Below are positions 51,219 through 62,996 of a stretch of 64,000 nt of DNA, in pieces (the stretch's first letter is position 1; each line of letters starts with the position of its first letter). This stretch comes from Silene latifolia (lineage: Eukaryota > Streptophyta > Magnoliopsida > Caryophyllales > Caryophyllaceae), in NCBI RefSeq assembly GCF_048544455.1, contig NC_133538.1, positions 451,063,311-451,127,310 of the forward strand, written 5' to 3'. The notes below the pieces were generated by a model, which worked only from the letters and a program-made list of their open reading frames with translations, was not told the DNA's origin and ran no database searches. Both the position numbers and the translations under genes were made by a program.

Positions 51219-54200
51219 AAAAAGTTTCGTCCTCAAAACTTGAAAGTTGAAAAAGTAAAACCGCAAAGTTGTAGTCAAATATTTCAAAGTCGACCATCCA
51301 AAATATTTACAAGATTTTATGCCATAAAAATTTAGTGTTTCTTAAAAAGGTCTCATAAAGAATTTTTTAAAAGCCCAAGTTTCTCGTCAAAGGAACGGGA
51401 GAGTTCTCGTTGCGCATTCAAGAACATCATCATTCCAAATCGAAGACAAGGTAAAAGACAAAATCGTACGTCGATAAGCGTAGAACCCGTTATTAGACGT
51501 CTCTAACAACAAGTCCTAACATCTGATCAAACGTTAAAATAAATTAAAAATATAATCCACTTCAAAGTTTCTAAAGACGTGACAAATTAAAAGCGAACTT
51601 TCGTTTCCAAACCCTTAAAATGAGTAAAGTTTTGCAATAGTAATGTGAGATTTAAACAGAGAATTTCAAACGGGTAACTTAAAACGGGTTGAAGTTGCAC
51701 AAGATGGAAAACAAGTTAGGCATCATAATCATTAAGTACGATAACGGGGTTCAAACTCAACAGACCAAAAGACTAAGTCGAACTTCTATAGGTAGGAATC
51801 TGAGGAAAAAGTCAACGAGGAGGATAAAGGGTATAGAGTTTCATGAGTCACTAGTTTCAAGTCCAAAGGAGAAGCACAGGGAAAAGCGTAAGAGGGGGCA
51901 CGAACGGTAAGGCTTACGGTCAAGGCAAAGAAGAAAATTATGGAGCTTAGAACTGCCACAAACACTTTAGAAAAAGTTTCACCCTCATCCAAAATTGTCA
52001 AGTCAATAAGTCTCTCTATTGTTTCTCCCACAAGGATTCCCAAAGGCAAAATTACACTTAATTCAAACATCATTTCATTACCTCAAATACTCCAACAACT
52101 TCAAAGTTTCGAAACCACAGGATCATTAAAGACTTCTCTATACTAAATTTCTCTCAACTCAAAACTCCTAGGAACCAATTTGACAAATTTCAAGTCTTAT
52201 CCTCAAACTATTTATGGTTATCAACATTCCCCAAAGTGTTTCTTTCAAATTCCACATCTTAGGACATTACTTACCATCAAGCTCTCAAGAATTCAAGGCT
52301 TTAGTTGTAACAACACTTCATCATCACTCCATATCTCTATACTATAATACCACAAGGCAAAACCATATTCACCACTTAACAATTGGTGTCAACTATACCA
52401 TTACCTCTTATGACTTCCAAAACAAGCGCTAAGACTCTCCAATAACGCAACTTAGTCTCACTCTCATCTCATACCTCGAGTAGTATTCAAATTTACTAAC
52501 TTACATTGACTAATAATCCAAAACCTCCTCTAAGTCGCTAGAAGAGGCTCTACGGTACTCAATTAAGGTGGCTCATGCTCATGAAAGTCCTTCATAATAT
52601 AAACGGTTTATAGTTTTGTTTACAAGTAGTATGAGTAAAGTCATTTCCCAATAATGGTATCAAAAAAAGTTTTAGCAATAAAATTTCATACATATTATTT
52701 GTATTATAATCAAAATATTATAATTTAGAGGTAATTGGAAATTATACAACTTGATAAAAATATTTATTTTGATGAAAACGGAAACTTTAATGGAAAGATA
52801 AAATATACCAAAATACATTATAATTACCAATTTCTTATATAGTTAACACACTTAAGTGTCAATAATTTTCTTATTTAAAAAGATGTAATTTTGTTAGCAA
52901 AACTTAGTTTGCTAGTCTATTATTTTAGAAGATAGGGAATTACTCACAAGGTAGTTCTCTCCCAATTACACTCTTAAATCCATGTATGTTACAACTTCAA
53001 AGCTCTAGTCTCACATATAACTCAAACTTTACGCAATTGATTGTTTAGTTAAATCACACTTATTTCAAATTAAGCATCTAAACTCTAAAATACCCAAGTA
53101 CGCCAACTCACTTTCCAAGAAGTTAACCGCTCATCACAGGGGTTGGGGTTCAAAACAAAACGCTTTCCTCAAAACAAAACTCGACCAAGGTGAACATCTC
53201 ACAAAGGAAAAAGGGAAGTGCCTTCAAAAGGGCATTATAAGGGGGGGGAGATACAAATGCTATGTTGGAAGGAAAGATACAAGAGTCATTAACAAGGGGC
53301 GAGAGTCGAGGTAAGGCCAACAACGATGTCAAAGATAGAGTTTTATAGGTTACCATCATCAAATTTAAAGAAGGAGCTACATTAGGGGCTCTTACGTCGG
53401 ATGCTCAAAACTCAAATAACAACATCAACCTAAACGGTTCCTAAAACTTCCTAATAAAATCAATCTTACAACCACATTAACTACAAGGATTCCTCAAGAT
53501 AGCTTACGTTACTTTACATCTAAGCTAATCTATGAAACAAAGTACTTCACCACACTTGTGATTCAACAATTCCCAATCTCTAAACATTCACAACGACTTC
53601 CACAAAACAAGGTCAAAACTATTAACAAGGCTATACTCATACCCGACAAACGTCAAAAGGCAACAACAATCTATGTATGGCTATCAACATCCTAAAGGCA
53701 TCTCTTTCCAAACTCAAATCATAAACATTACTCCATGTTTACTCCTAAGGTAACAACGCTCAACCTACTAAGCTTTAAAATCTCAAACATAAACAACAAA
53801 TCCAAGTTCTATAACCTTAGTATCATAGGCAACTCGCACTTAACACATCGAATCCACCAATCAATTAAACTCACTTTATCAAGGAACTAGGTATAAGAAT
53901 CACTAAGTATGTCTTATCACACTACCTAAGTCCTTCTAAAATCACAACCCCTAAACCAAGGTTATGGGTTAAATACAAACAAACTCCACAAAGCCAAAGT
54001 ATCCAACCAAGATTAACATCCCACAAAAGAAAGAGAACTATCTAAAAGGCGTCAAAGGAGGACAAGCAAGGAACAAAGGATAAGTTTGGAGGGTACAAGA
54101 GTAGCTTCCAAGGAAAAAAAAAAGAGTTTAGAAGAAAGATCGGCACCAAGAGCTAAAGAATAAGGCAAGGAACACAAAGAAGGAGGAATATCTTCGAGAA

Positions 54201-54473
54201 AGAAGAAGCATTCTTCAAAGGTTGAACAAACCTTCAGTTTCCGGCACTAGGCACCAAGTCTTGATTTCCACATAGGTAAGTTCACGGTCATTGATCAAAA
54301 GGACACAACAATTATTAAATGACAATAAACAAACATGTTAGAACCTAATAAAGAGCAAACACACTACATACTACCACCTTTGGTCCTTAAGTCTACCCAT
54401 CTCTCATTCATTATTCAAGGTCAAATTCAAGTTTAAATTTGGGGTACACGTGTGTGCGTCGGGAGAAACAAAG
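51219..54473 (-). other. Noncoding interior of the LARD
   Basis: 3.3 kb without recognisable gag, pol or other domain on either strand; open frames are short and compositionally biased (Ser/Thr/Lys-rich). An AT-rich patch lies at 52680-52900. Confidence 0.7.
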
Positions 54474-54485
54474 GCTCTGATACCA
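54474..54485 (-). other. Primer binding site for initiator tRNA-Met
   Basis: TGGTATCAGAGC on minus, two bases from the LTR end at 54488; the standard site of many plant LTR elements. Confidence 0.88.
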
Positions 54486-54487
54486 AC

Positions 54488-57360
54488 TGTGAACCCCCGC
54501 TATAACGCGGAAAATATAACTTATAAATTCAAGCGGAAATTAGGAATTTTTTTGAAACTTTTAAAGTTTAAAGCGCGGATTCATTAAAACCTAAAACATA
54601 ACTAGAGAATGCGAAAATAAATATTTAAATTATACAAACGTGGTAGTCAAGGTGAGGGAAAATATATCCCTCGAATGACAAATGATAAAAGGTGAGTATA
54701 AGCAATTCTACTAAACCGACTACTAGTCCAAGGTGCTCGCTAGCTCACACGTCTAAACCTCACAAATGTATCTTCACAAACCTGTCATTCATGTAAACAT
54801 GAAAGCCACAGTCAGTGGGGAGTAACTCAGGGTTCTCCCAGCCACATTATGTCAAAACGAACATAACAAAGAACATGAACAAATAATCATATTAGATAAG
54901 TTATGAGTGAATCGACTTTTAACTAAACATGGGATCATACGTGTTTAAACCAATAAGGATAAAAGAAATGATGGAATAAACAAGTAAGTAAGGCATAAGC
55001 AACAATAAAATAAATGGAGAAGAAAGACAAGGAAACAGACACGACCACTTAGCCACGAGCACTTATTTCAAGGAGATATGACCAAAGTAACCATCCAAAT
55101 AATGCAAGACATTTACTACTCTTAGACTATAATTTCCCCGGGTAGGACTACAATAATGATACAGTCCTAGTCTAAATCTGCAGATTCTCGGTTGTACATC
55201 CCGATTCGACGTGCGCCAGCACAGCACGCACCCAAGACTCGACTACTCATGGAGACCGAGTACCCCAATCGTCAGAACAGCACAAAAGTGGCTGAAAGAC
55301 TAAGGTAAGACTCACTTGCCAGCACAGCACAAGTGGCCCAAAACCACACTTTCCAGAAAAGCACAAGTATGCCAAACCCGTACTTGCCAGAGCAGCACAA
55401 GTAGGGCTTAAATGCATGTCAAGCACATACGATGGTATTATGGCATTTCCATAAGAATACGACTCACAAGTGTAAGACCAACACAAAATGTAGACAGAGT
55501 ATCCGACTCAGAGGCTACCTTCAAAGCATGTCCAAGATACAACACACAAGACTACATCCTAGACTCCAACCTCTTGGTAGGACGACGATCATATCGCAAC
55601 TAGAGGGCTTATAGCTCACCTCTAGTATCCGATAGGACCAAGACTCAGACAACCGAACAATACTAGACATTATTAAGAATACGACTCACTACAAGTAACT
55701 ATTTATAATAAATATCTCATACTTGCATTATGTTAATAAATATTTCATTTTATAATTTAACATGCCGGTTAAATACAATATAATAAGCGATAATGACTAA
55801 TTTACGTTATGTGAAATCTACAGGATAAATGTGACCAACTCAAGCGACTCATTTATGAGCCCATCAAACAAGTAATAAAAACCCAATACTTGAAGTCATA
55901 GGAAATCCATCAAGTTAATCATGCAAAGTCCAACCATGTAATCATGTGAAGTCCAACATTTAAAACATAACAAGCTCAAAAGAAGGAAGTATATAAATTC
56001 CTCATATAAATTATAGTGAACCTAATCTATAAAATACAATGAGCGGTAATGAATAAACGTTTGATTTCTCATTTACATGTTACTTGAACAAATTATAAAT
56101 AACCGATAACAAATGAATTAATTAATACGGAACACGAGGCAAAACGTAAACAAACCAAAATCCGAACCATCCATAAGCATATACGAGTCAACAAGGGAAA
56201 CCTTTGGTCATGATACGAATAAAAAGTATAAACAACCATCATACACAAAGGATATATATATTTATAGAACTTGAAACGGTAAAACGGGCGCCATTTACTC
56301 ATACGGACTCCGAATCGTGTGATTCAAGTGGCTAAACAACCTAATTTTTCGACACCGGTCCATCTGCCATATTTTCAGTGGCATTGGATGTCGCACCGGT
56401 CAGATACAACGGGTTCCAGGCCAACACGGGTCACCCAAAATAGTCTCAAAAATGCAACTTTAGCAAGCTAAATGGAACCGTCTCAAAACTGAAACTTTAA
56501 GCAAGTAATGATACTAGTGACATATAAAAACAACCACATCTAATTACCCGTCTCATAAGAAAGCCAAAGATACCATCTTTACTAAATTTAAGCAAGTAAA
56601 ACCTTGTATAAATCCATCTTAAATAACTACACATATAATCTCATCATCATTAAGGCTCTGATGATGTTGTTGATAATCTCATCATCACAATTACTAGCTT
56701 ATAACAACAAAACATAACATATAAACATACAAATGACATAATACCGAGTAACTCATCACCGTTACCTCATTATTTATTCAAAATGCAAGATTCCGACTCA
56801 AAACCATGCCGGTTGCCCAAAAGGAAGCTCAAGAACCGAGTTCCCAAGTAAGACCTCGAAAATCGTGCCACAAAAGTCACGGCCAGCAGCAAGGGTGAGG
56901 GAAAGTCAATATCTTTCTTACCTAGGAAGATGGAGGGCAAGGAGAGGAAGAGATAGGCGCGAAAATCGTTGAAAACCGATAAGAAACGAAGGTTTTATGG
57001 CCATTTTAGTGAAGGAGATGGAAGTTGTGTAACAATGGTGTTGTAGTTGTGTGTTTGTTGCTGAAAAATGAATGGTGGAGGGAGAAGATAGGGGTTAAGC
57101 TCTTATATGGGTGGAGGGAAAAGAGTAGGATGAAGGCCCAAAGTTATCTTAGGCTCAAACTATCATTTTAAGTCGATTTTACCCTAAAATACAACTCGGA
57201 CCTACTACAAACTTAAGACGGATATTTTTTTTTATCAACATTAATATTATTTTACATGTAAATCCGCAATTTTATAAAAAAGCGTTTTAAAATACAAATA
57301 AAATAATAAAATGGCTAATTAAATTATAAATGCCAACACGGAAAATTCGTGGGTGTTACA
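54488..57360 (-). repeat. 5' LTR of the LARD, full length
   Basis: 2873 bp. Near 55215-55400 it holds imperfect roughly 33-bp repeats around CCAGCACAGCACAAGT. Its left end resembles the LTR that starts at 62997 (TGTGACACCCCGCG), so the two belong to related families. Confidence 0.85.
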
Positions 57361-57968
57361 TTGACCCCTTTTTTTTCAGATACATTTTATTACCTTACTA
57401 GATATACTCCTTAATTCAGATACATTTTATAACATAGGTAGATACCTTTTTTCCACACTAAAATTCTATTTCTACTTTTACACTTTTTAAATACTACTTC
57501 CTTCATTCTACAATAATCTACCCATTTGCTTTTGGCTCAACAACCAAGGAGAGTAGATTAGAGGCAACATGTGTGAATAATTAGCAACTTAATATGATGT
57601 GTAAAGAGGTGGGGGTAAGTCTTAATATTCCCACCAAACACAAATGTTACCTGGTTTTTTTAGAGAAGGGGGGAAAGGGGGGGGGGGGGGGATTGAAAGT
57701 ACATGGAACATCAAAACTCCCATCAATTTGCTTAGGATACCCGATTTTTTAGAAAAAAGGGGGGAAACAACATGAAACTTCAAATTTCCCACCAATTAAC
57801 ATCACTTCATTGCAACTTGCATCTTCTACAAGTACTCACTAATTTACATTCATCACTAACCTAGGCAAATTACATCTGTTTTACAGCCATTCTCTCCAAT
57901 AAAAAAACACAAAATATAAAATCAAAGTCCAAAATTACATAAATTACACAAGTTTCAGCCACAATACA

Positions 57969-59219
57969 ATGAAGAAACCAAATCTCACTGATGATGAGAG
58001 CCATAGAGTTGTGTGTATGTTGTTTGAGAGCTGCAAAAATGGAAACCCAGAGCACGGTAAGATGAATGAAGAAGCCACCACATTCAATGTCACAAGAAAA
58101 AGTATTTATAGCATTTGGACAGCAGCAAAAAAGCAACGTATGGAGCACATACCCATCAACGTAAGGAGTAAAATAAAAGGAAAGAAGGGGAAAGAAAGGA
58201 TACCTTGTCCAATTGAGACCATTATGGGACTTGATGTGTCAAAGAGAACCACCTTAAAGAAGTTGGGAAAGGCAATAGGGCATTCACCTTACACCTGCCA
58301 TAGATGGGTTAAAAAAGGTTTAATTAAGTCTCACACAGACAGCATACACCCAGCATTAAGTCAAGACAACAAGTTTATCAGGCTACATTTTGTAATGGGG
58401 AAATTGGTCTTTGATAGACTGTTAAGGTGTGTCATGTTCAAGGACATGAGTCATATTATCCACATAGATGAAAAGTGGTTTTATACGATAAATCCAAAGC
58501 GCAGATACTACATAGGCAGCAATGAAGCACTTCCATATAGAAGTTGTAAGAGCAAGAGATACATAACCAAAATTATGTTCTTGGCTGCTGTTCCAAGGCC
58601 AACATACAAGGAAAATGAGGAGGTTCTATTAGATGGGAAGCTTGGCATATGGCCATTTACTTACCAAGAACCAACAAAGAGGAAAAGTAAGAATAGAGAT
58701 GCAGGTACAGTAGTCACAAAACCCATTGAATCTATCATCAAGAAAGTTACCAAGGAAACTTTGATCAATTTAGTGATACCGGCCATTAACGAAAAATGGC
58801 CAGCAACTGCATCAAATGAAATAAGCATTCAACAAGATAATAAAAAGCCACACATCAATGGAAAAGATAAAGATTTCATAGAGGTAGCCACATCAGATGG
58901 TTTCAATATCAAGTTAAGTCAACAACCACCTAACTTCCCTGATTTAAATATCTTAGACTTAGGTTTCTTGCAAGATGAGTTTCCAGCTAAGACAGTTGAA
59001 GAGTTGGTCAAGAATGTGACTGAAGCATATGAAGCAGAGACATTTGAAACCTTAGACAATGTGTGGCTAAGCTTGCAAGCTTGTATGGTGGAAATTATGA
59101 AATGAAAAGGTCACAATGACTACCTACTACCACACTTAGCCAAGGCTGCACAAACAAGGAATGGGACACTACCTAGAGATTTAACAGTTGATGAAGACCT
59201 GGTGAAAGAATGCATTTAG
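57969..59219 (+). CDS. Mariner-like transposase, DD39D, with premature stop near the end
   Basis: Cuts and pastes the element at TA sites. From ATG 57969 the frame runs 378 codons to TGA at 59103-59105. N-terminal helix-turn-helix region at about residues 80-120 (TLKKLGKAIGHSPYTCHRWV). The catalytic Asp residues are in HIDEKWFY (167), IQQDNKKPH (290) and NILDLGF (330), with exactly 39 residues between the second and third. After the TGA the same frame stays open with plausible sequence (DYLLPHLAKAA) to TAG at 59217-59219, so about 37 residues are probably lost. The triad is intact and activity cannot be excluded. Start choice: first ATG in frame after stops, 8 nt after CCACAATACA. Confidence 0.9.
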
Positions 59220-60110
59220 TTTTTAATTACATGTGGATTAATAGGTGAACTAGATCAATTAATGTTGAACCTAGGCATTCAAGTTCCCATTTGAACAAGT
59301 TAGGTTGTTGTTTGATTGATAAAATATCATCAAGAAAGTCTTAGGCATGAAAGTTTATCAAGGCAAACATAAGAACCTATTGTTGAACTTTGAAAGACTC
59401 CATTTTGGTAAGCAATAAACCATGTAAGCACTCATTTTGTAATGGACTATGAATGACATTTGAAGTTTTTATGATTAATGCATTGTTACTCTCAGCAAGC
59501 AACTTTTCTTCATTGAGTAACTTGACCACATATAAATGCCTCATCAAGAGGAGACATAACACGGAAACTCATAAATAAAAAAAAAAACTGAATACCTCAA
59601 CATGTAATGCCTCTTGGTGGCAGCAAATATGGGTCAGTAAACCTAAGAATAAGTTACCTCGACATGGCTACAACTAATGGTGCCATTACTTGCAACAACA
59701 TGGAGCACTTATTTTAGGCTTATTTGAGTATTGTCCTTAATAGTAAAACACCAACACAAAAACAACCTCTCAGTCAAGTAAAGACCTTCATTGAGGTTGA
59801 GTCTAACAGCAACTTAGACAACAGCTAGATCATAGTGGATTGGCCCATGTTAGGAAATGGGTAGATTATATGGAAATGGTGAAAGCAAGCATACAAAAAA
59901 GACTCTCCAAACAAAACAGAGTGTCTCGTTGCCTACAATATTAACCAACAACAGTCCAAATGATTCAAAAACTTAACACAATGGCCAACAAACTAAACTT
60001 GTTAACCCATACTCAAAACAGAATAAGCAACACTTACTAATCATCAGCAGTCCACCAGAAATTTCAAAATTATTCAAAATAAATTACGAACAGAATTGAC
60101 AAACACACAG
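59220..60110. other. Noncoding middle of the mariner-like element
   Basis: AT-rich, with no supported open frame on either strand; an A run is at 59577-59588. Confidence 0.6.
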
Positions 60111-60111
60111 C

Positions 60112-60615
60112 TTATCAAAACAACAGAATTCACAGTAAAACATAAGGGCATTTTAACCCACAATTTGACAAACTAACATCAAAATTCCCATAGAAAACTA
60201 AATCAGGCCAGCAACTTCATCAAAACAAATTCACAGTAAAACATAAGGGCATTTTAACCCATAATTTGACAAACTAACATCAAAATTCCCATAGAAAACT
60301 AAATCAGGCCAACAACTTCATCCAAACAAATTCATAGTAAAACATAAGGACATTTTAACCCACAATTTGACAAACCAACATCAAAATTCCCATAAAAAAC
60401 TAAATCAGGCGAAAACTTCATCAAGACAAAATCCCAGTAAAACATAAGGGCATTTTAACCCGCAAATTGATAAACCAACATCAAAATTCCCATTAAAAAC
60501 TAAATCAGGCAAAAACTTCATCAAAACAAAAACCCAGTAAAACATAAGGACATTCAAACCCGCAAATTGACAAACGAACATCAAAATTCCCATCAAAATC
60601 AAAAAAAAAATCCAG
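60112..60615. repeat. Five-unit, about 100-bp tandem repeat inside the mariner-like element
   Basis: The phrase ACATAAGG(G/A)CATT recurs with ATAAGG at 60142, 60243, 60344, 60444 and 60544 (steps 101, 101, 100, 100). Units include CATCAAAATTCCCAT and AACTAAATCAGGC. Confidence 0.92.
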
Positions 60616-60677
60616 AACTCCATCAATAACAGGAATTAAACGGTTAAAGGAAGGGTATTAGAAATAAACCTCCTTTT

Positions 60678-61301
60678 TTAGTAATTTTTTTTCATCTTTT
60701 CTAAGCATCTCGCATAAAAATCGTTGAATTTCTTCGTCTTTGGTGACAAATCACCAGACTTGTCAACAGATTTCCCCATTTCAGCACCAAAATCATAGAA
60801 TTCCTCAACTGCAGCATTAGATTACTCAATATAAGTAATTCGCACAATAAAAGACAGAAAATTTAATGAAAAAACAAATTAAATGCGAGATTAACAGAAT
60901 GATCAACACTTCATACCTCTCTTTTGATCCCTCTTCCTCTTTTTTTCTAAAAAGTTGGTACAAAACCGGTTGAACTTCAAAGAACTAGGTGACAAATCAC
61001 CACATCTATGACATTCTGGAGCAATCCCGTTCTCTTCGACACATGCATAAACATATTTATTACCATCCCTAATTTTCTCACCAGAATTAGGGACATCCAC
61101 AGGTATAGAATCAGGAACAACGGTATTTGACTCCAGATATAACACTGATGTAGCCTTCGTGTCGTCATCAATGTCGGAATCTAGCAGTGAAGCATAACCA
61201 GAGTACGTATCCGAGGCAACATGACCAACCCCGGGTACAAATAACAAATGATCCAGTGATGAATGATGGGAAGGCTCAGATTTGGGATTATTTTTAGACA
61301 T
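60678..61301 (-). CDS. Second gene of the mariner-like element, two exons, unknown function
   Basis: Gene model on minus: exon 1 61301-60917, intron 60809-60916 (donor AGAG|GTATGA, acceptor TGCTGCAG|TTGAGG, 108 bp), exon 2 60808-60678 ending in TAA. The exons join in frame to give 171 residues. The protein starts MSKNNPKSEPSHH, has an acidic part (LLDSDIDDDTKAT), and shows one motif twice: CGDLSPSSLKFNRF...LEKKRK at the end of exon 1 and SGDLSPKTKKFNDF...LEKMKK in exon 2. HRCGD adds two Cys/His residues. I recognise no known domain. The in-frame intron and the motif copy on both sides of it argue for a real gene. It faces the transposase gene. Confidence 0.62.
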
Positions 61302-61718
61302 TAAGAATACGAAGATGGACGGAGAAGGAAGGTAGGTAGAGATCAGAATGGATGACAAACGGCGGAGGAAAAGAGTAGGAAGTTTTAGGGTTTTCAATAG
61401 AAAGTTCTAGAGAGAGGGAGGAAGGGTGGTAGGTTTGAATAAATGAGGGTAGAGAGAGGGAGGAAAATGGGGGTATATGGGGAAATTACGTGGGAAATCA
61501 GGAAAAAAAGGAGGGAGTCATTAGTGATATAGGTTAGGTTAATTTAGATTAGGGTAATAGTTAGGTGTGTTAATTGTGGCATATTTGGTAAATAATGAAG
61601 GGTAATAAGGATACTTTGGTCATTTTTTAGATCCATAAATAGAAAGAATGGAAATGGGTAGAACAAAGTGAAATAGCTCAATAAGGAAAATGGATAGATT
61701 ATTGTAGAATGGAGGAAG
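61302..61718 (-). promoter_or_regulatory. Leader region of the second mariner gene and right terminal repeat
   Basis: On minus this is a C/T-rich leader (CTCTCTCTACCCTC near 61450) followed by the start codon at 61301; the outermost 31 bp are the terminal repeat. No clear TATA box chosen. Confidence 0.4.
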
Positions 61719-61764
61719 TAATTTTTTTTGGGAGTTATAACCGAGATACATTTTATACTATTTG

Positions 61765-61896
61765 CAGATACACATATCAGTATTATCAGATACACATGTC
61801 AATACTCCCAGATACGCATATCAGAACTGCCAGATACACATGTCAATAATCCCAGATACGTATATCAGTACTGCCAGATACACATGTCAATACTTC
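61765..61896. repeat. 22-bp minisatellite with 44-bp alternation
   Basis: Six units start CAGATAC at 61765, 61787, 61809, 61831, 61853 and 61875. Odd units read ..ATATCAG.., even units ..ATGTCAAT.., so the true period is 44 bp. Confidence 0.92.
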
Positions 61897-62996
61897 CAGA
61901 TACACATATTATATGTGTATCCAGTAGTATTCATATATGTATCTAGAAGTATCCATACACGTATCCACCCCCAAACGCTACTTCTCACCACCAGGCACCA
62001 CCACCACCACCGACTGCCACCACTACTACCCCACCGCCGCCACAACCCCACCGCCACCACCACCACCACCACCACCGTCATCGCCATCACTACACCTCAT
62101 ATCGTTGTCACCATTAACCGCGCCGGCGACACCATCTGTCACCATAAATGATGTCGGCGACCTAGGTGAAACCGTCCGCCACTCCTGTAATCCGACATAG
62201 GTGAAACTGTCCGCCACTCCTACAATGAGGAATTATGGTGCTAACCAAAATATACTCATAGAAAGCGAGCTCATATTGGGATCTTTGTCAACAACGTTAA
62301 GCCTTTTCCGTTAAGCCTTTTCCGTTCAACCAAAGCTGCCGACACCACATATGACACCGAGTGCATCATCTCTGACTGACGATAACATTTTGTGGGTTGA
62401 AATACTCCGACATGAACCCCGGCGTAATCGATTTTTTGAAAATAATCTTCATTTGTTCTAGATCTACAATCTAATCAATAAAAAAATAAATAATAAAAAA
62501 CAATCTATCTTACTGCACCAACAACCATCACCGACGAAATAAATGATGCTTTGCTCCTCAAAACCTCAAAAACCAAACATTGTTACTGTATTTTTTAAAT
62601 TTCCAGAAACTAATTGCTAGCTCTATTAAAAACGAAAACGAATTTCAAAAAAGCAACTATACTAGTGACATATTCAGAAACCGTCGCATCGGAAAGTGTA
62701 ATATTTAGCCGAAGATTACATTGTCGGTGACAATGGTGGTAGTCGTGGGCCAACAATGGTGTTGGTAGGTAAGAAATAAAACAATACTCGTATAGACTAG
62801 CCAGATTCCGACGGGTTTATTGGTTGTTAGTTAGAGACGACCGGCACCGGCACCGGTGTCTCAAAATGGAGAAATGAAGTAGTGGGCCAGGGTAGTTGAA
62901 TGATTGTTGTGTGATATGGTGATAGAGATAATAGGGGAAAGGAGTAGTACTCGATATTATAAGGGTGGGGATATGTGACTTGCGTAAAATGACGTT
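61897..62996. other. Low-complexity and unassigned DNA
   Basis: 61985-62100 is (CCACCA)n-like and gives false proline/threonine-rich frames. TAGGTGAAAC recurs 35 bp apart near 62163, and a 16-bp tandem (GTTAAGCCTTTTCC) lies near 62296. From 62230 to 62996 I see no gene or repeat. Confidence 0.6.

Larger units (their letters stand above)
57497..61718 (+). mobile_element. Mariner-like element with transposase and a second gene
   Basis: 4222 bp flanked by TA at 57495-57496 and 61719-61720. Terminal inverted repeats are 31 bp with two mismatches, starting CTTCCTTCATTCTACAATAA on the left and CTTCCTCCATTCTACAATAA on the right (reverse complement). The transposase is on plus, and a spliced gene of unknown function is on minus near the right end. 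A five-unit 100-bp tandem repeat lies between them. TA duplication and DD39D transposase are standard for plant mariner-like elements; the second gene is not. Confidence 0.9.

Noticed and set aside
51689-52146. Lys/Arg-rich plus-strand frames in the LARD interior
   Set aside because: Short, no recognisable gag or other domain, biased composition, wrong strand for the element.
61937-62217. Proline/threonine- and glycine-rich frames
   Set aside because: Products of (CCACCA)n low-complexity DNA on both strands; no conserved domain.
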